Source of the DNA: RGIG464 sp045643185
Lineage (GTDB): Bacteria; Myxococcota_A; Bradymonadia; UBA4248
Assembly (NCBI GenBank): GCA_045643185.1
Contig: JAZUKH010000279.1
Span: forward strand, 1-64,000
Direction of reading: 5' to 3'
Length of the DNA stretch: 64,000 nucleotides
Shown here: in pieces, positions 37,296-45,971 of the stretch
Numbering within the stretch: the first letter of the stretch is position 1
How the letters are laid out: every line of letters begins with the position of its first letter
Notes under the pieces: model-generated
The model's database searches: none
Told to the model about the DNA's origin: nothing
Seen by the model: only the letters and a program-made list of their open reading frames with translations
Position numbers and translations under genes: made by a program

Positions 37296-38288
37296 ATGGC
37301 TAAAAAGAAAAAAATAACAGATGACGAAGTTTTAGACATCGAGGAAGAGGAGATGACCTCTGTCCCCGAAGATCCCGTCGATGAAGACGAAGACCGCGAC
37401 GAGACCGATAATGAAGACAGCCTCGCCGAGGATGAAGACGACAAACAGATCATTGCAAAGCTCGAAAAAGCCGATCGCGAAGAAGCCGAAAAAATCTTCC
37501 TGTTTGAGGAAGAGATCGGTTACAACTCGAACTACGATTGGACGGATCGCTCGATCTTCCCCGAAAAAGAAGAGGATGACGCGAAGCGCGTGCTGATCGA
37601 GATGACGACGGACGAAGTTAACAATTATAAATTGAAATCGACCGCGTCTTTGTTCAACAAATGGACTTTGGCGCTCGCATGCAAAAAACGCGGTCTGAAT
37701 GATAAATTCGTGGAACTCGCCCGCGATATCCTCAAAGGCGTCAAAAATGACGAACGTCTGTGTTTTGCCGACATCTATCTCGAACTCGTCGATACGCTGA
37801 TGCGTCAAAACCAAAATGACGAAGCGCTCGAAGTCATCGCAAAATACAAAGACGATGCCGACAAATTCATGGCTTCCTTCACCACTGCGGAAGACAATAA
37901 AAAGTCCAAAAAAGCCAAAACGGAAGAAGCCAAAAAAGATATTCGCGTCGTCGAATTTGACGAACACGCGGTCGAGATCGTCCGCGGTATTTTGCTCGCA
38001 AAAACCAACCAGCTCTCAGAAGCTAAGTCGGTGTTTGACCACCTCGTCAATCGCCCCTTCTATATGGGCATCCCCGAAGCTGAATCGTCCAGCAAAGCCG
38101 GTGCAGACGCCGAACGTCGCCTCGTCATGTTCGAAATTGCTCAGGCCCTCGCTTCGGTCGGCGTGCATGACCTCGCTTTCGAATATTTCGATAAGTCCAA
38201 AAAATTGGCAGACCTCGAAGATGACAAAAAACTTATCCTCGAAATCGAAAACGCCATCGATCGTACGGAAAAATCGCGCGTTCTTTAA
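37296..38288 (+). CDS. acidic TPR-like hypothetical protein
   Basis: 330-residue soluble protein. Residues 1-70 are a Lys patch (MAKKKK) followed by a strongly acidic stretch. The rest is helical, with repeat-like segments LFNKWTLALACKKRGLNDKF, YLELVDTLMRQNQNDEALEVI, VRGILLAKTNQLSEAKSVFD and IAQALASVGVHDLAFEYFD. These suggest tetratricopeptide-type repeats and hence protein binding. ATG 37296 has AAGG 8 bases upstream; ATG 37290 is too close. A terminator follows. Function unknown. Confidence 0.75.
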   Translation: MAKKKKITDDEVLDIEEEEMTSVPEDPVDEDEDRDETDNEDSLAEDEDDKQIIAKLEKADREEAEKIFLFEEEIGYNSNYDWTDRSIFPEKEEDDAKRVLIEMTTDEVNNYKLKSTASLFNKWTLALACKKRGLNDKFVELARDILKGVKNDERLCFADIYLELVDTLMRQNQNDEALEVIAKYKDDADKFMASFTTAEDNKKSKKAKTEEAKKDIRVVEFDEHAVEIVRGILLAKTNQLSEAKSVFDHLVNRPFYMGIPEAESSSKAGADAERRLVMFEIAQALASVGVHDLAFEYFDKSKKLADLEDDKKLILEIENAIDRTEKSRVL

Positions 38289-38307
38289 TTCTATCCGCTA
38301 AAATCTC

Positions 38308-38335
38308 TGCGGCTGTTTTTACAGCCGCATTTTTT
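38308..38335 (+). terminator. intrinsic terminator
   Basis: 9-bp stem TGCGGCTGT/ACAGCCGCA, TTTT loop, T6 run, 19 bases after the stop. Confidence 0.92.
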
Positions 38336-38379
38336 GTTTTTACGGACGTGATCTTTATATATTTCAAGGAGACATGCTC

Positions 38380-41300
38380 ATGAAACGCTCTCTTTTGACT
38401 GTTTTCGCTTTATCTGTCGTGTTGTGTGCCTGTTCCGAAGAAACGCTGTCCAATCTTAATAGCTCGGACGAGCCTTCTCAAGAAGATCCCAATAACGACA
38501 ACCCAAAAACGGATGACCCCAAAACGGATGAGCCCGAAACACCGGCCAAATCAGATGGCTCACTAGGCAGCATCTGTCATGACAAAGTCCGTTGCTTGGA
38601 CGATCTTTCGTGTATGCAGGGATTTTGCAGGCGCTATGTCGACCTTGGAGATGCCTGCGACGAGTTTAATCTCTGCGACGAATCTGAATGCGTGAAATCA
38701 GAAGGTTCGGCGCAAGGCAAATGCGTTCGAGAATCTTCGCTCCACCACACATGTAATGACACGACCATCGTCTGCCCTGCCCCCTTACAATGTATCGCCC
38801 TTTCAGCGAACATACACCGTTGTGAAGACGCCGTTGGCTTGGGCGAAGCCTGTCAGGATGGCTTCACTTATTGTGAAAACGGCCTCCTTTGCCACCCTCA
38901 GACCAACCGCTGCGCCACACGCGCCACGATCGGTGAAACGTGCGACGACACACACACCTGTGAAATGCCTTATTCATGCGTCAAAGGCGTCTGTGCCACA
39001 CGCGTCAACGAAAACTGTGACGCCTCGCACGTATGTATCAGCAACACCGCAGTCTGTTATGACGGCAAATGCATCGAATCGAATGAATGCGCCAGCGAAT
39101 CCGACTGTTCAGCAGATACGTACTGCTGCACCGAGGACGCCTGTAAAGTCAAAAATGTGTGCCTGCCCTATGGCGAAGGTCCGCGTGAAACCACGAACGA
39201 CGCTTGTGAATATGAGACCGTACCCGGCCTTTTTGAAGCAGACATCCAGTGTGAATGGGCTAAACCCGCAAAAGATGACCCATTTCCCAAGCAGGACAGC
39301 ATCGTCACCCCGACCTTTGTCGCCAAAACGCCGCATAACACGGCCTCTGGCAACACGCTGATCGTTGCGACCTACCAACATGGCATTTGGGAGCCTTGTG
39401 ACGAAGCTTACCAGTTTGGCGTGATCCGCTTCATCGATCCTGAAGACTGCCACGTCATAGAAAACTTATACGACAAGAAAAACTACGTTTCTGCCGGCGC
39501 CACCATGGCCATAGCAGACGTCGACGGCGACGGTTTTGTAGAAATCTTCGCTCAACGCTCTCCCCACCAGGCTAGCAACGGCACAACAGCCGGCGGCATC
39601 GTCGCCTTCGGCTGGGACAAAGAACAGAACAAGTATGTGACCAGGTGGAGTCAGATCAACGGCTTAAAACAAAAAAACTATGGTTGGGGCGGTTTGTCCG
39701 TACACGACCTCAATGGCGACAATATTCCCGAAGTGATCAATCCGTATGGCGAAGTGCTGAATGCACAGACAGGCGAAAAACTGAATGGTACTCAAGTCAT
39801 TGATAATGCCATGTTTGCCACGATCGGCGACCTCGACAACGACGGCAAAGCCGAATTCATTGCCCGTTCTGGTAAAGTCTATGAATGGACGATCACTCGC
39901 GACGAGGCCGGTGCCATTACCAGCCAAACCTGGGTGCTCGAATACGACACGACCACGACGGGGTATCCGCTCAAAGCCTATGCTGACTTCGGCACGCCGG
40001 GTGCCACACCTGAAGAATTCGACTGGAACACCAAGGATGGCATCGCCGAAATCGTGTCGACGCGAGGTATAGACGCCGGTAAAGGCGCCTCACAGGTCGC
40101 CATGCACGCGCTCACTCAAACCGTCAACGAGGACGGCACCATCAAGAAAGGGCAACAACGTATTCTCTACATTGACAAGCTTTACGGCGGCGGTGCCCCC
40201 ACCATCGGTGACTTTGATAATGACGGTATGCCCGAAGTTGGTATCGCTTTTGGCGACTACTATGCCGTCATCGACCCGCGTTGCAAGAAAGACAAAGACG
40301 GAAATCTCCCAGAGGGGTGTTCCGCTGAGAATTATCTCTGGCGTCAAAAGAACCAGGACGATTCCTCATACACGACCGGTTCATCCGTCTTCGACTTCGA
40401 TGCAGACGGCCAGATCGAAGTCGTCTACGCCGACGAATGTTATACCCGCATTTACGACGGCAAAACAGGCGATGTACTCTTCTCATCCAAGCAAAGCAGC
40501 CGAACCGCATACGAAATGCCGATCATTGCCGATATTGACAACGATGACTCAGCTGAGATCCTGATGGGGGCCAACCTTCCGGAACGTTCATGTTCCGAAC
40601 TCGATGCGATCCATCGTGGCATTCGTTGCCACGAAGATGCCGACTGCAAATCAAACGTTTGTGAAAATAACTTCTGCCGTTGTGAAAGCGATGCACAGTG
40701 CAACTGGCGCAAAAACGAAAACGACGTCGTTATATCTGAATACAAATGTACGACACCGCTGGCTTCAGACAAAGAGGTTAACAGCAAAAACGTTTGTCGA
40801 GCTTACCGTAAAATCGGCAATCCGCCGACGGGACTTAGAGTCATGCGCGACCGTTACGACCGTTGGGCTTCCTCACGTAACATCTGGAACCAATTTGCCT
40901 ACTCGATTACCAACGTCAACAACGATCTTTCGATTCCGACGCTGACCGACTGGGTCCAGAACTTCCTGTCACCGTCCTTCAACAACTTCCGTGCAAATTC
41001 ACAAGGCCGTCTCGGTCGCAACGTTGCTCCGGACATCACCGGCAAGCTCAACAAAGACAACCTGTGCAAACGCACCAGCAGCCAAGACGCGAAAAATGCC
41101 ATCACGTTAACAGGTGTCGTGTGTAACCGTGGTACAAAGAGCGTCGCCACGGCTATGCCTGCATCATTCTACGAAGTGCTAGAAGACGGCAGCAACGGTC
41201 GCAAGTTCTGCACAGCCCATACAGCCAGTAACGTCCCCGTCGGCGGTTGTCTTGAAGTTTCCTGTACGCTTGACGACATTGTCCCAGGTACATTAGTGCG

Positions 41301-41403
41301 TATGGTCTCGAACGACGACGGTGAAGGTGGACGCACCACGGTTGAATGCAACAGCGACAACAACACCGACGAAATCATTCTCGAAAGCTGCCCAGTTTAC
41401 TAG
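38380..41403 (+). CDS. large Cys-rich FG-GAP/VCBS-repeat lipoprotein, paralogue
   Basis: 1007-residue lipoprotein (MKRSLLTVFALSVVLCA before Cys18) followed by a Pro/Asp/Thr linker with repeated DDPKTDEP. Residues about 65-290 are Cys motifs (CDDTHTCEMPYSC, DCSADTYCC). Residues about 310-740 hold FG-GAP-type units DVDGDGFVE, DLNGDNIPE, DLDNDGKAE, DFDNDGMPE, DFDADGQIE and DIDNDDSAE. A second Cys cluster lies near 745-810, then RNIWNQFAYSITNV and a beta-rich C-terminal domain. It has the same plan as the 16756 protein. ATG 38380 has AGGAG at 8 bases; ATG 38374 is too close. A surface-adhesive role is inferred from family. Confidence 0.88.
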   Translation: MKRSLLTVFALSVVLCACSEETLSNLNSSDEPSQEDPNNDNPKTDDPKTDEPETPAKSDGSLGSICHDKVRCLDDLSCMQGFCRRYVDLGDACDEFNLCDESECVKSEGSAQGKCVRESSLHHTCNDTTIVCPAPLQCIALSANIHRCEDAVGLGEACQDGFTYCENGLLCHPQTNRCATRATIGETCDDTHTCEMPYSCVKGVCATRVNENCDASHVCISNTAVCYDGKCIESNECASESDCSADTYCCTEDACKVKNVCLPYGEGPRETTNDACEYETVPGLFEADIQCEWAKPAKDDPFPKQDSIVTPTFVAKTPHNTASGNTLIVATYQHGIWEPCDEAYQFGVIRFIDPEDCHVIENLYDKKNYVSAGATMAIADVDGDGFVEIFAQRSPHQASNGTTAGGIVAFGWDKEQNKYVTRWSQINGLKQKNYGWGGLSVHDLNGDNIPEVINPYGEVLNAQTGEKLNGTQVIDNAMFATIGDLDNDGKAEFIARSGKVYEWTITRDEAGAITSQTWVLEYDTTTTGYPLKAYADFGTPGATPEEFDWNTKDGIAEIVSTRGIDAGKGASQVAMHALTQTVNEDGTIKKGQQRILYIDKLYGGGAPTIGDFDNDGMPEVGIAFGDYYAVIDPRCKKDKDGNLPEGCSAENYLWRQKNQDDSSYTTGSSVFDFDADGQIEVVYADECYTRIYDGKTGDVLFSSKQSSRTAYEMPIIADIDNDDSAEILMGANLPERSCSELDAIHRGIRCHEDADCKSNVCENNFCRCESDAQCNWRKNENDVVISEYKCTTPLASDKEVNSKNVCRAYRKIGNPPTGLRVMRDRYDRWASSRNIWNQFAYSITNVNNDLSIPTLTDWVQNFLSPSFNNFRANSQGRLGRNVAPDITGKLNKDNLCKRTSSQDAKNAITLTGVVCNRGTKSVATAMPASFYEVLEDGSNGRKFCTAHTASNVPVGGCLEVSCTLDDIVPGTLVRMVSNDDGEGGRTTVECNSDNNTDEIILESCPVY

Positions 41404-41415
41404 TTTCATGTCATC

Positions 41416-41457
41416 ATGCGTCTAGCATAAAGCCGTGCGACTTTATGCTGGACGCAT
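41416..41457. ncRNA. structured intergenic hairpin 1
   Basis: 17-bp near-perfect stem (ATGCGTC plus AGCATAAAG pairing with CTTTATGCT plus GACGCAT, with one G-T pair) and an 8-base loop, 12 bases after the FG-GAP gene stop. There is no T tract. It could be the 3' end of that mRNA or a separate structured RNA. Confidence 0.4.
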
Positions 41458-41519
41458 CGCGCTGGACAACGAACAAATTGAACGTATCGTTCCTGGACGA
41501 TCAACAAATGCGTTTGCCC

Positions 41520-41581
41520 CATCGTGCAGTCTGGCTGAATGTCTCCACGAACTTGTGAAACATTCACCTGACTGCACGATG
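41520..41581. ncRNA. structured intergenic hairpin 2
   Basis: 12-bp stem CATCGTGCAGTC/GACTGCACGATG, small internal loop, second 7-bp stem TGAATGT/ACATTCA, 17-base loop. It lies between two convergent genes, 60 bases from the end of the minus-strand one. No T tract on either side. Confidence 0.4.
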
Positions 41582-41641
41582 TTATGCCGAAATACGCGAA
41601 ATGATTCGAATTTAGTTTTCTAAATCTTCAATTCTAAATTC

Positions 41642-42775
41642 TTAATTTTCGTATAAACAGGCATTGTAGTCTGGATTCGTTTTCCAGGCACAACGTTCTT
41701 TAACGCAGCCGCATTCACGTGGATGTTGTCGGTGGCACTCAATATCGTGTTCCACGAGCTTTGTCGCAGCCTGGTCGAGTCGAACGCTCCCTTTCATTTT
41801 TGAAATGGCTTTTAACACTTCCAACGCATCCATCAAGTCTTCGTGATTTGCAGCCGACTTAATGATCAAGTCGAACTTGCCATCATCGATCGACTTACTG
41901 GGCAAGGCTGAAGCGAGTACTTCGTTCCCAAGCGTGAGCACGATAAGTTTGGAGGCATCTGTCCAACCTTCAAACAACAAAGCGTCGTCGTCGCCCAACG
42001 AGCCTTCGACGTGCAGATCCTCGCCTTCGCGCCGTATGTTCAGAGATTCCCACATTTTGACCGACATATTCATGCGTCGATCCAACGGCCAAAAGCGCAA
42101 ATAACTGACTTTTCCGGTCACAACGTCGTAAGCCCAAAGGTGTTCGATGTCGTCAGGCGCATAGACCAGGTCGAGCTTGGGCTTGACTGCCTGCCATGTG
42201 TCGCGAATATCGTCCTTACTAAGCAAGTCTCCGGAACGAATCTGTTTCTCAACAAGATTCCCTGCACCACGCATGGATCTGAGTGCTACATCCGGGTCGT
42301 GATCAAAAGCATCGAATAGCTTTTGTGAATCGCTAACGGAGTTCTCGTGCAAGACCGAAAGTCCGGACAAAGACAGGTTTTCGAGAACCTGTTCGACGCG
42401 TTCACGCTGTGCCTGCGAGGCCTGAAACGAGATGGTCCACTGTCCTGCGGCGTAACCGCCCATACGAAGCGTTTCAGCTTCACGCACAGTCAAACGCTGT
42501 TTCACGACTTTTTCGACAACGCCGAGGTCTTCTTTATGGTCGAGAGCGACCACGAGCCGGTGATCGCAATAATCTTCTTCGACAATGGTTCGGCAAAGCG
42601 TATTGCGACAACCTGTAATGATACAATCGCTGTCCTGTTTGCAGGTATTAGAAAGTAATGCGCGGTTTTCTTCGACCAAAGCGCGTTGTTTTGCTTCGAT
42701 CTCTTCCTTATCCGAACATGAAGTGGCTGCAAACAGGCCAAGCAGTGCGAATACAACGAATTTGAGTTTATTCAT
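41642..42775 (-). CDS. lipoprotein of the Hsp70 operon
   Basis: 377 residues. MNKLKFVVFALLGLFAATS precedes the lipobox Cys20. A charged helix (20-40) leads to a Cys cluster TCKQDSDCIITGCRNTLC near 44-61. The middle (about 70-160) has an alpha/beta segment like a SecD-type or OmpA-type fold (VVKQRLTVREAETLRMGG), but I cannot assign it. The C-terminus has another Cys cluster (ECHRQHPRECGCVKERC). The gene starts 16 bases after the Hsp70-like gene and is probably co-transcribed. The pairing of a cytoplasmic chaperone with an exported lipoprotein is unexplained. Confidence 0.75.
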   Translation of the reverse strand: MNKLKFVVFALLGLFAATSCSDKEEIEAKQRALVEENRALLSNTCKQDSDCIITGCRNTLCRTIVEEDYCDHRLVVALDHKEDLGVVEKVVKQRLTVREAETLRMGGYAAGQWTISFQASQAQRERVEQVLENLSLSGLSVLHENSVSDSQKLFDAFDHDPDVALRSMRGAGNLVEKQIRSGDLLSKDDIRDTWQAVKPKLDLVYAPDDIEHLWAYDVVTGKVSYLRFWPLDRRMNMSVKMWESLNIRREGEDLHVEGSLGDDDALLFEGWTDASKLIVLTLGNEVLASALPSKSIDDGKFDLIIKSAANHEDLMDALEVLKAISKMKGSVRLDQAATKLVEHDIECHRQHPRECGCVKERCAWKTNPDYNACLYEN

Positions 42776-42791
42776 ACCTCAGGACCGGGGG

Positions 42792-44348
42792 TTATTTCAG
42801 GCGTTTTTCGGCTTCCTGAATTTCGCGGTTCGAGAGCCCCATGGCGTTTTCGATGACCTTAGATTCACGGGCACCCGTTTGTTTATCGATAACGCTGATA
42901 CCGACGACACCGTTTGCATCAATACTGAATTCGACGGCGACACGGGCTTTGCCAGCGGGCATGGGAGGAATACCAGTCAATTTGACATCACCGAGTCGCG
43001 TACAGAGATTCGCATCTTCGCTATCGCCCTGAACGATGGTTATATCGACGAAGGTCTGATCATCTTGGGTAGTGGCAAAGACTTTCGAAGCTTTTGTCGG
43101 AATAGAGGTATTACGTTCGATGATCGTAGAGACGCGATCACCTTTAGTTTTAATTCCGAGGTTAAGCGGCGTGACGTCGAGCAAAATGACTTCACTAACT
43201 TCACCGTCCAACACGCCAGCCTGAACAGCGGCACCGATCGCGACAGCTTCATCCGGATTGATATTATGACTTGGTTTTTTACCAAAAATGGATTCGACGC
43301 GTTCCTCAACAGCAGGCATACGGGTCATACCGCCGACGAGCAAGACATCGTCGATATCTTCGACGCGCATACCAGCCTGATCGAGAGCATCGCGGCAAGG
43401 AGCATCGAGTCTATCGATGAGCGGTTTCACGAGTTCTTCGAGTTCCTGGCGTGTAACGCTCTGCATCATGTGAAGCGGTCCCTGCTGACCGATAGCGAGG
43501 AACGGCAGGTTAACGCTGGATTCATTCATGGTAGAGAGTTCGCATTTCAGAGTCTCAGCGGCTTCACGCACACGTTGAACAGCCATTTTATCTCTATTGA
43601 TATCGACGCCCGTTTCATCGATGAAGTTACGAACGAGGTATTCAAAGATCGCATCATCGAAGTCATTACCACCGAGGTGATTATTACCGGCCGTCGCGAG
43701 AACGCGGAAAGTGCCATTATGGCATTCGAGCACAGAGACATCGAAAGTACCGCCACCGAGGTCAAACACGACGATATTGGACGTACGCCCTTCACTACTG
43801 GTTTTGTAGCCATAGGCGAGTGCCGCGAGCGTCGGTTCGTTCATGATACGGAGCACTTCGAGACCAGCTAGTTTACAGGCATCACGCGTTGCTTGACGCT
43901 GCGCGTCATTGAAATAGGCGGGAACGGCGACAACACATTGATCCACGACCGTGCCACAATACGTTTCGGCGCTTTCTTTCATCTTACCGACGATCATAGC
44001 GCTGATCTCTTGCGGACTGACACCGACGCCATCGATATCGATCCACGCATCTCCATTCGCATTTTCAACGCATTTGAACGGGAGATTACGGCAATAATCG
44101 TTTACCTCCGGATCTGTGTAACGATGACCGATCAGTCGTTTAATGCCATAGATCGTTCGTTCTGGATTAACTGCCGCCTGACGTTTGGCGTGTTTACCGA
44201 TGTGACGCTCACCTTTACTTGTAAAGGCTACCATGGATGGGGTCGTGCGATCACCTTCGGCATTTGCAATAACGACGGGTTCGCTGCCTTCAATCACAGA
44301 AACGCAGGAATTGGTCGTTCCAAGATCGATACCGATTATATGTGCCAT
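42792..44348 (-). CDS. Hsp70 (DnaK-type) chaperone lacking the C-terminal lid
   Basis: 518 residues against about 640 in DnaK. The nucleotide-binding domain is intact: IGIDLGTTNSCVSVIEG, the phosphate loop VFDLGGGTFDVSVL near 195 and LLVGGMTRMPAVE near 335. The substrate-binding beta domain is present (LLDVTPLNLGIKTKGD through GISVIDKQTGARESKV). The sequence ends at NREIQEAEKRLK, so nearly the whole helical lid is absent. ATG 44348 has GGAG 6 bases upstream; a GTG 12 bases earlier is disfavoured. No grpE, dnaJ or CIRCE element is nearby, so this is unlikely to be the housekeeping DnaK. Its operon partner is a lipoprotein gene. Confidence 0.88.
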   Translation of the reverse strand: MAHIIGIDLGTTNSCVSVIEGSEPVVIANAEGDRTTPSMVAFTSKGERHIGKHAKRQAAVNPERTIYGIKRLIGHRYTDPEVNDYCRNLPFKCVENANGDAWIDIDGVGVSPQEISAMIVGKMKESAETYCGTVVDQCVVAVPAYFNDAQRQATRDACKLAGLEVLRIMNEPTLAALAYGYKTSSEGRTSNIVVFDLGGGTFDVSVLECHNGTFRVLATAGNNHLGGNDFDDAIFEYLVRNFIDETGVDINRDKMAVQRVREAAETLKCELSTMNESSVNLPFLAIGQQGPLHMMQSVTRQELEELVKPLIDRLDAPCRDALDQAGMRVEDIDDVLLVGGMTRMPAVEERVESIFGKKPSHNINPDEAVAIGAAVQAGVLDGEVSEVILLDVTPLNLGIKTKGDRVSTIIERNTSIPTKASKVFATTQDDQTFVDITIVQGDSEDANLCTRLGDVKLTGIPPMPAGKARVAVEFSIDANGVVGISVIDKQTGARESKVIENAMGLSNREIQEAEKRLK

Positions 44349-44556
44349 AAAAAACTCCACGCAAAAGAACTGACGTGCAACGTGATTGCTTGCGTTGCAT
44401 AGAGTCGAGTCAAATCTACTTGGACTTGAAACGACTCATACCGTTTGATAACAGCTCAACCATTTATGTCGAATCTGTCATCAAAAACAAAAATCATGCA
44501 TTTGTGTCAGTATTTTACCCGATTTGGATAAAATATGGCGTTTTTTTTTCGAAAAA

Positions 44557-45393
44557 TTAACCTTCGTCGTTATCGAAGTCTTCGTCATCGTCGAAGTCAT
44601 CGTCGTCGAAGTCTTCACCGAAACCAGCGAAATTACTGATATTCGGTTCATAAACTTTCGACATTTTTCTCAAACGCTCGGCATCGGACAAAGAGTCACG
44701 CGTTCTGAAAACGATCGTGGCTTCTTCATACACAGAAGCAGCATCGAGGATGCGTTCGAGATCATCGTCCGAATAGCTATCCATCAAACCATGACGACCG
44801 AGCATCTGGAAATATGCCTCCGTATCATCAGGAAGGCCTTCATTTTCGTCGACGAGCGGATCTATCGCCAAGATCATACCGAGGTCAGCACAAAGCTCAG
44901 CGGCTTCCTCGCGCGTCCAGAAGCCGGCAGGATGCCAGATCAGGCGCATATTGTCGGGCATTTCAGCCCATTCCTTCACGAACTGGCTTAAGGCTTCCTT
45001 ATTCTGGGTTGACGGCGTAAATGCGGACGTCGTTTCAAGCAGAATACGGCTCGCGCCGACATTCACAGCCTGCTCTTTGATGTGCGTCCAAACACGGACA
45101 TTTTCAGCCGTATGCATGAAGTGACCAAGATTGGAGGCTGATTCACCCGGCAAAAGTTTCAACGTACCGCCTTTGTGAATGTCACCGGGACGATGCGTAA
45201 ACGCCTGCCACGCAACCCACACGCTGCGAACGGCTTCAGGGCTACGACCATTCACCATGTTCGCCGCCCAGTCCTTCAAAACACGGGCTTTCGGAGGCGT
45301 AAACAGACCAACGCGGTACTCGATCGCATTCGCTTTACGATAAAACGATTTACGATCCTGTGGAAGATCGGAACAACCGATAAAAAGTTGCAT
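44557..45393 (-). CDS. DUF72-like protein with acidic tail
   Basis: 278 residues resembling the DUF72 (YecE-type) TIM-barrel family. FIGCSDLPQDRKSFYRKANAIEYR at the start, VWVAWQAFTHRPGDIHKGG near 60-80 and MRLIWHPAGFWTREEAAELC near 150-170 align in order with family blocks. The match is weak, since several consensus residues are replaced. The last 20 residues are almost only Asp, Phe and Glu. It is the last gene of a three-gene operon (gaps of 14 and 11 bases). GGAG precedes the ATG. Function unknown. Confidence 0.65.
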   Translation of the reverse strand: MQLFIGCSDLPQDRKSFYRKANAIEYRVGLFTPPKARVLKDWAANMVNGRSPEAVRSVWVAWQAFTHRPGDIHKGGTLKLLPGESASNLGHFMHTAENVRVWTHIKEQAVNVGASRILLETTSAFTPSTQNKEALSQFVKEWAEMPDNMRLIWHPAGFWTREEAAELCADLGMILAIDPLVDENEGLPDDTEAYFQMLGRHGLMDSYSDDDLERILDAASVYEEATIVFRTRDSLSDAERLRKMSKVYEPNISNFAGFGEDFDDDDFDDDEDFDNDEG

Positions 45394-45407
45394 GCCTATA
45401 CTCCGTT

Positions 45408-45668
45408 TTACTTCGTTTCCTGAATGTAGCGCATCTGAAGGTCATAGATGATCGACGAGATCAATTTTTCTTCTTCATCGGTCAAATTGCCCTGAGTTTT
45501 CTCACGCAACATCAGCAAAATGTCGATGTTATTGCGAGCGATCATCGGATCTCTGGGGCACTCCATAAACGCAGGGTCGTCACACTGGCCAAGCGCTGCA
45601 AGCGCTGACGTGCCAAGCGTCACGACAAATGCTGAAAACGGCATCCCCTCTTGTTTCGTATCCGACAT
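45408..45668 (-). CDS. DUF1844 family protein
   Basis: 86-residue small protein. PFSAFVVTLGTSALAALGQ followed by ARNNIDILLMLREKTQGNLT and EEKLISSIIYDLQMRY is the DUF1844 pattern common in Deltaproteobacteria and related groups. The function of the family is not known. It is the middle gene of the operon, 11 bases after the preceding gene and 14 before the DUF72-like gene. Confidence 0.85.
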   Translation of the reverse strand: MSDTKQEGMPFSAFVVTLGTSALAALGQCDDPAFMECPRDPMIARNNIDILLMLREKTQGNLTDEEEKLISSIIYDLQMRYIQETK

Positions 45669-45679
45669 AATTCCCCCAA

Positions 45680-45871
45680 TTAGTCTTCGTTATCGCCTTT
45701 TTTTGACGAAATCGGCTGTTTTGTCTCGACCTTCGCACATTTGTCGGCACAATCCGGAAGTGCTTCCAAATAGGACTTCACATCCGCATCCGTGATGTGC
45801 GCTTCATGCGTTTTCGGATAGGTCAGGTGACGGTCAATCAAACGAACATCGAATTTTTTATCTTCGTACAT
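45680..45871 (-). CDS. small conserved-type protein, 63 aa
   Basis: 63 residues beginning MYEDKKFDVRLIDRHLTYPK, with SYLEALPDCADKC in the second half. This form (basic N-terminal helix, then ALPD-x-x-DK) resembles small unnamed proteins seen next to DUF1844 genes in Deltaproteobacteria; that comparison is from memory. ATG 45871 follows GAGGAAAG; a TTG 15 bases earlier is unlikely. First gene of the operon. Confidence 0.7.
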   Translation of the reverse strand: MYEDKKFDVRLIDRHLTYPKTHEAHITDADVKSYLEALPDCADKCAKVETKQPISSKKGDNED

Positions 45872-45971
45872 ACTCTCTTTCCTCAAAGTTCAAAAACACC
45901 GCTTGTGCGGCAAAAAAGACTGTCTTGTTTACCACAAATCCCCCGTTTTCTAAACCATTTTGATGCACTTT

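Noticed and set aside
42585..43871. 428-codon plus-strand open frame opposite the Hsp70 gene
   Set aside because: It overlaps the Hsp70 and lipoprotein genes on the other strand, whose motifs are clear. The frame is a shadow.
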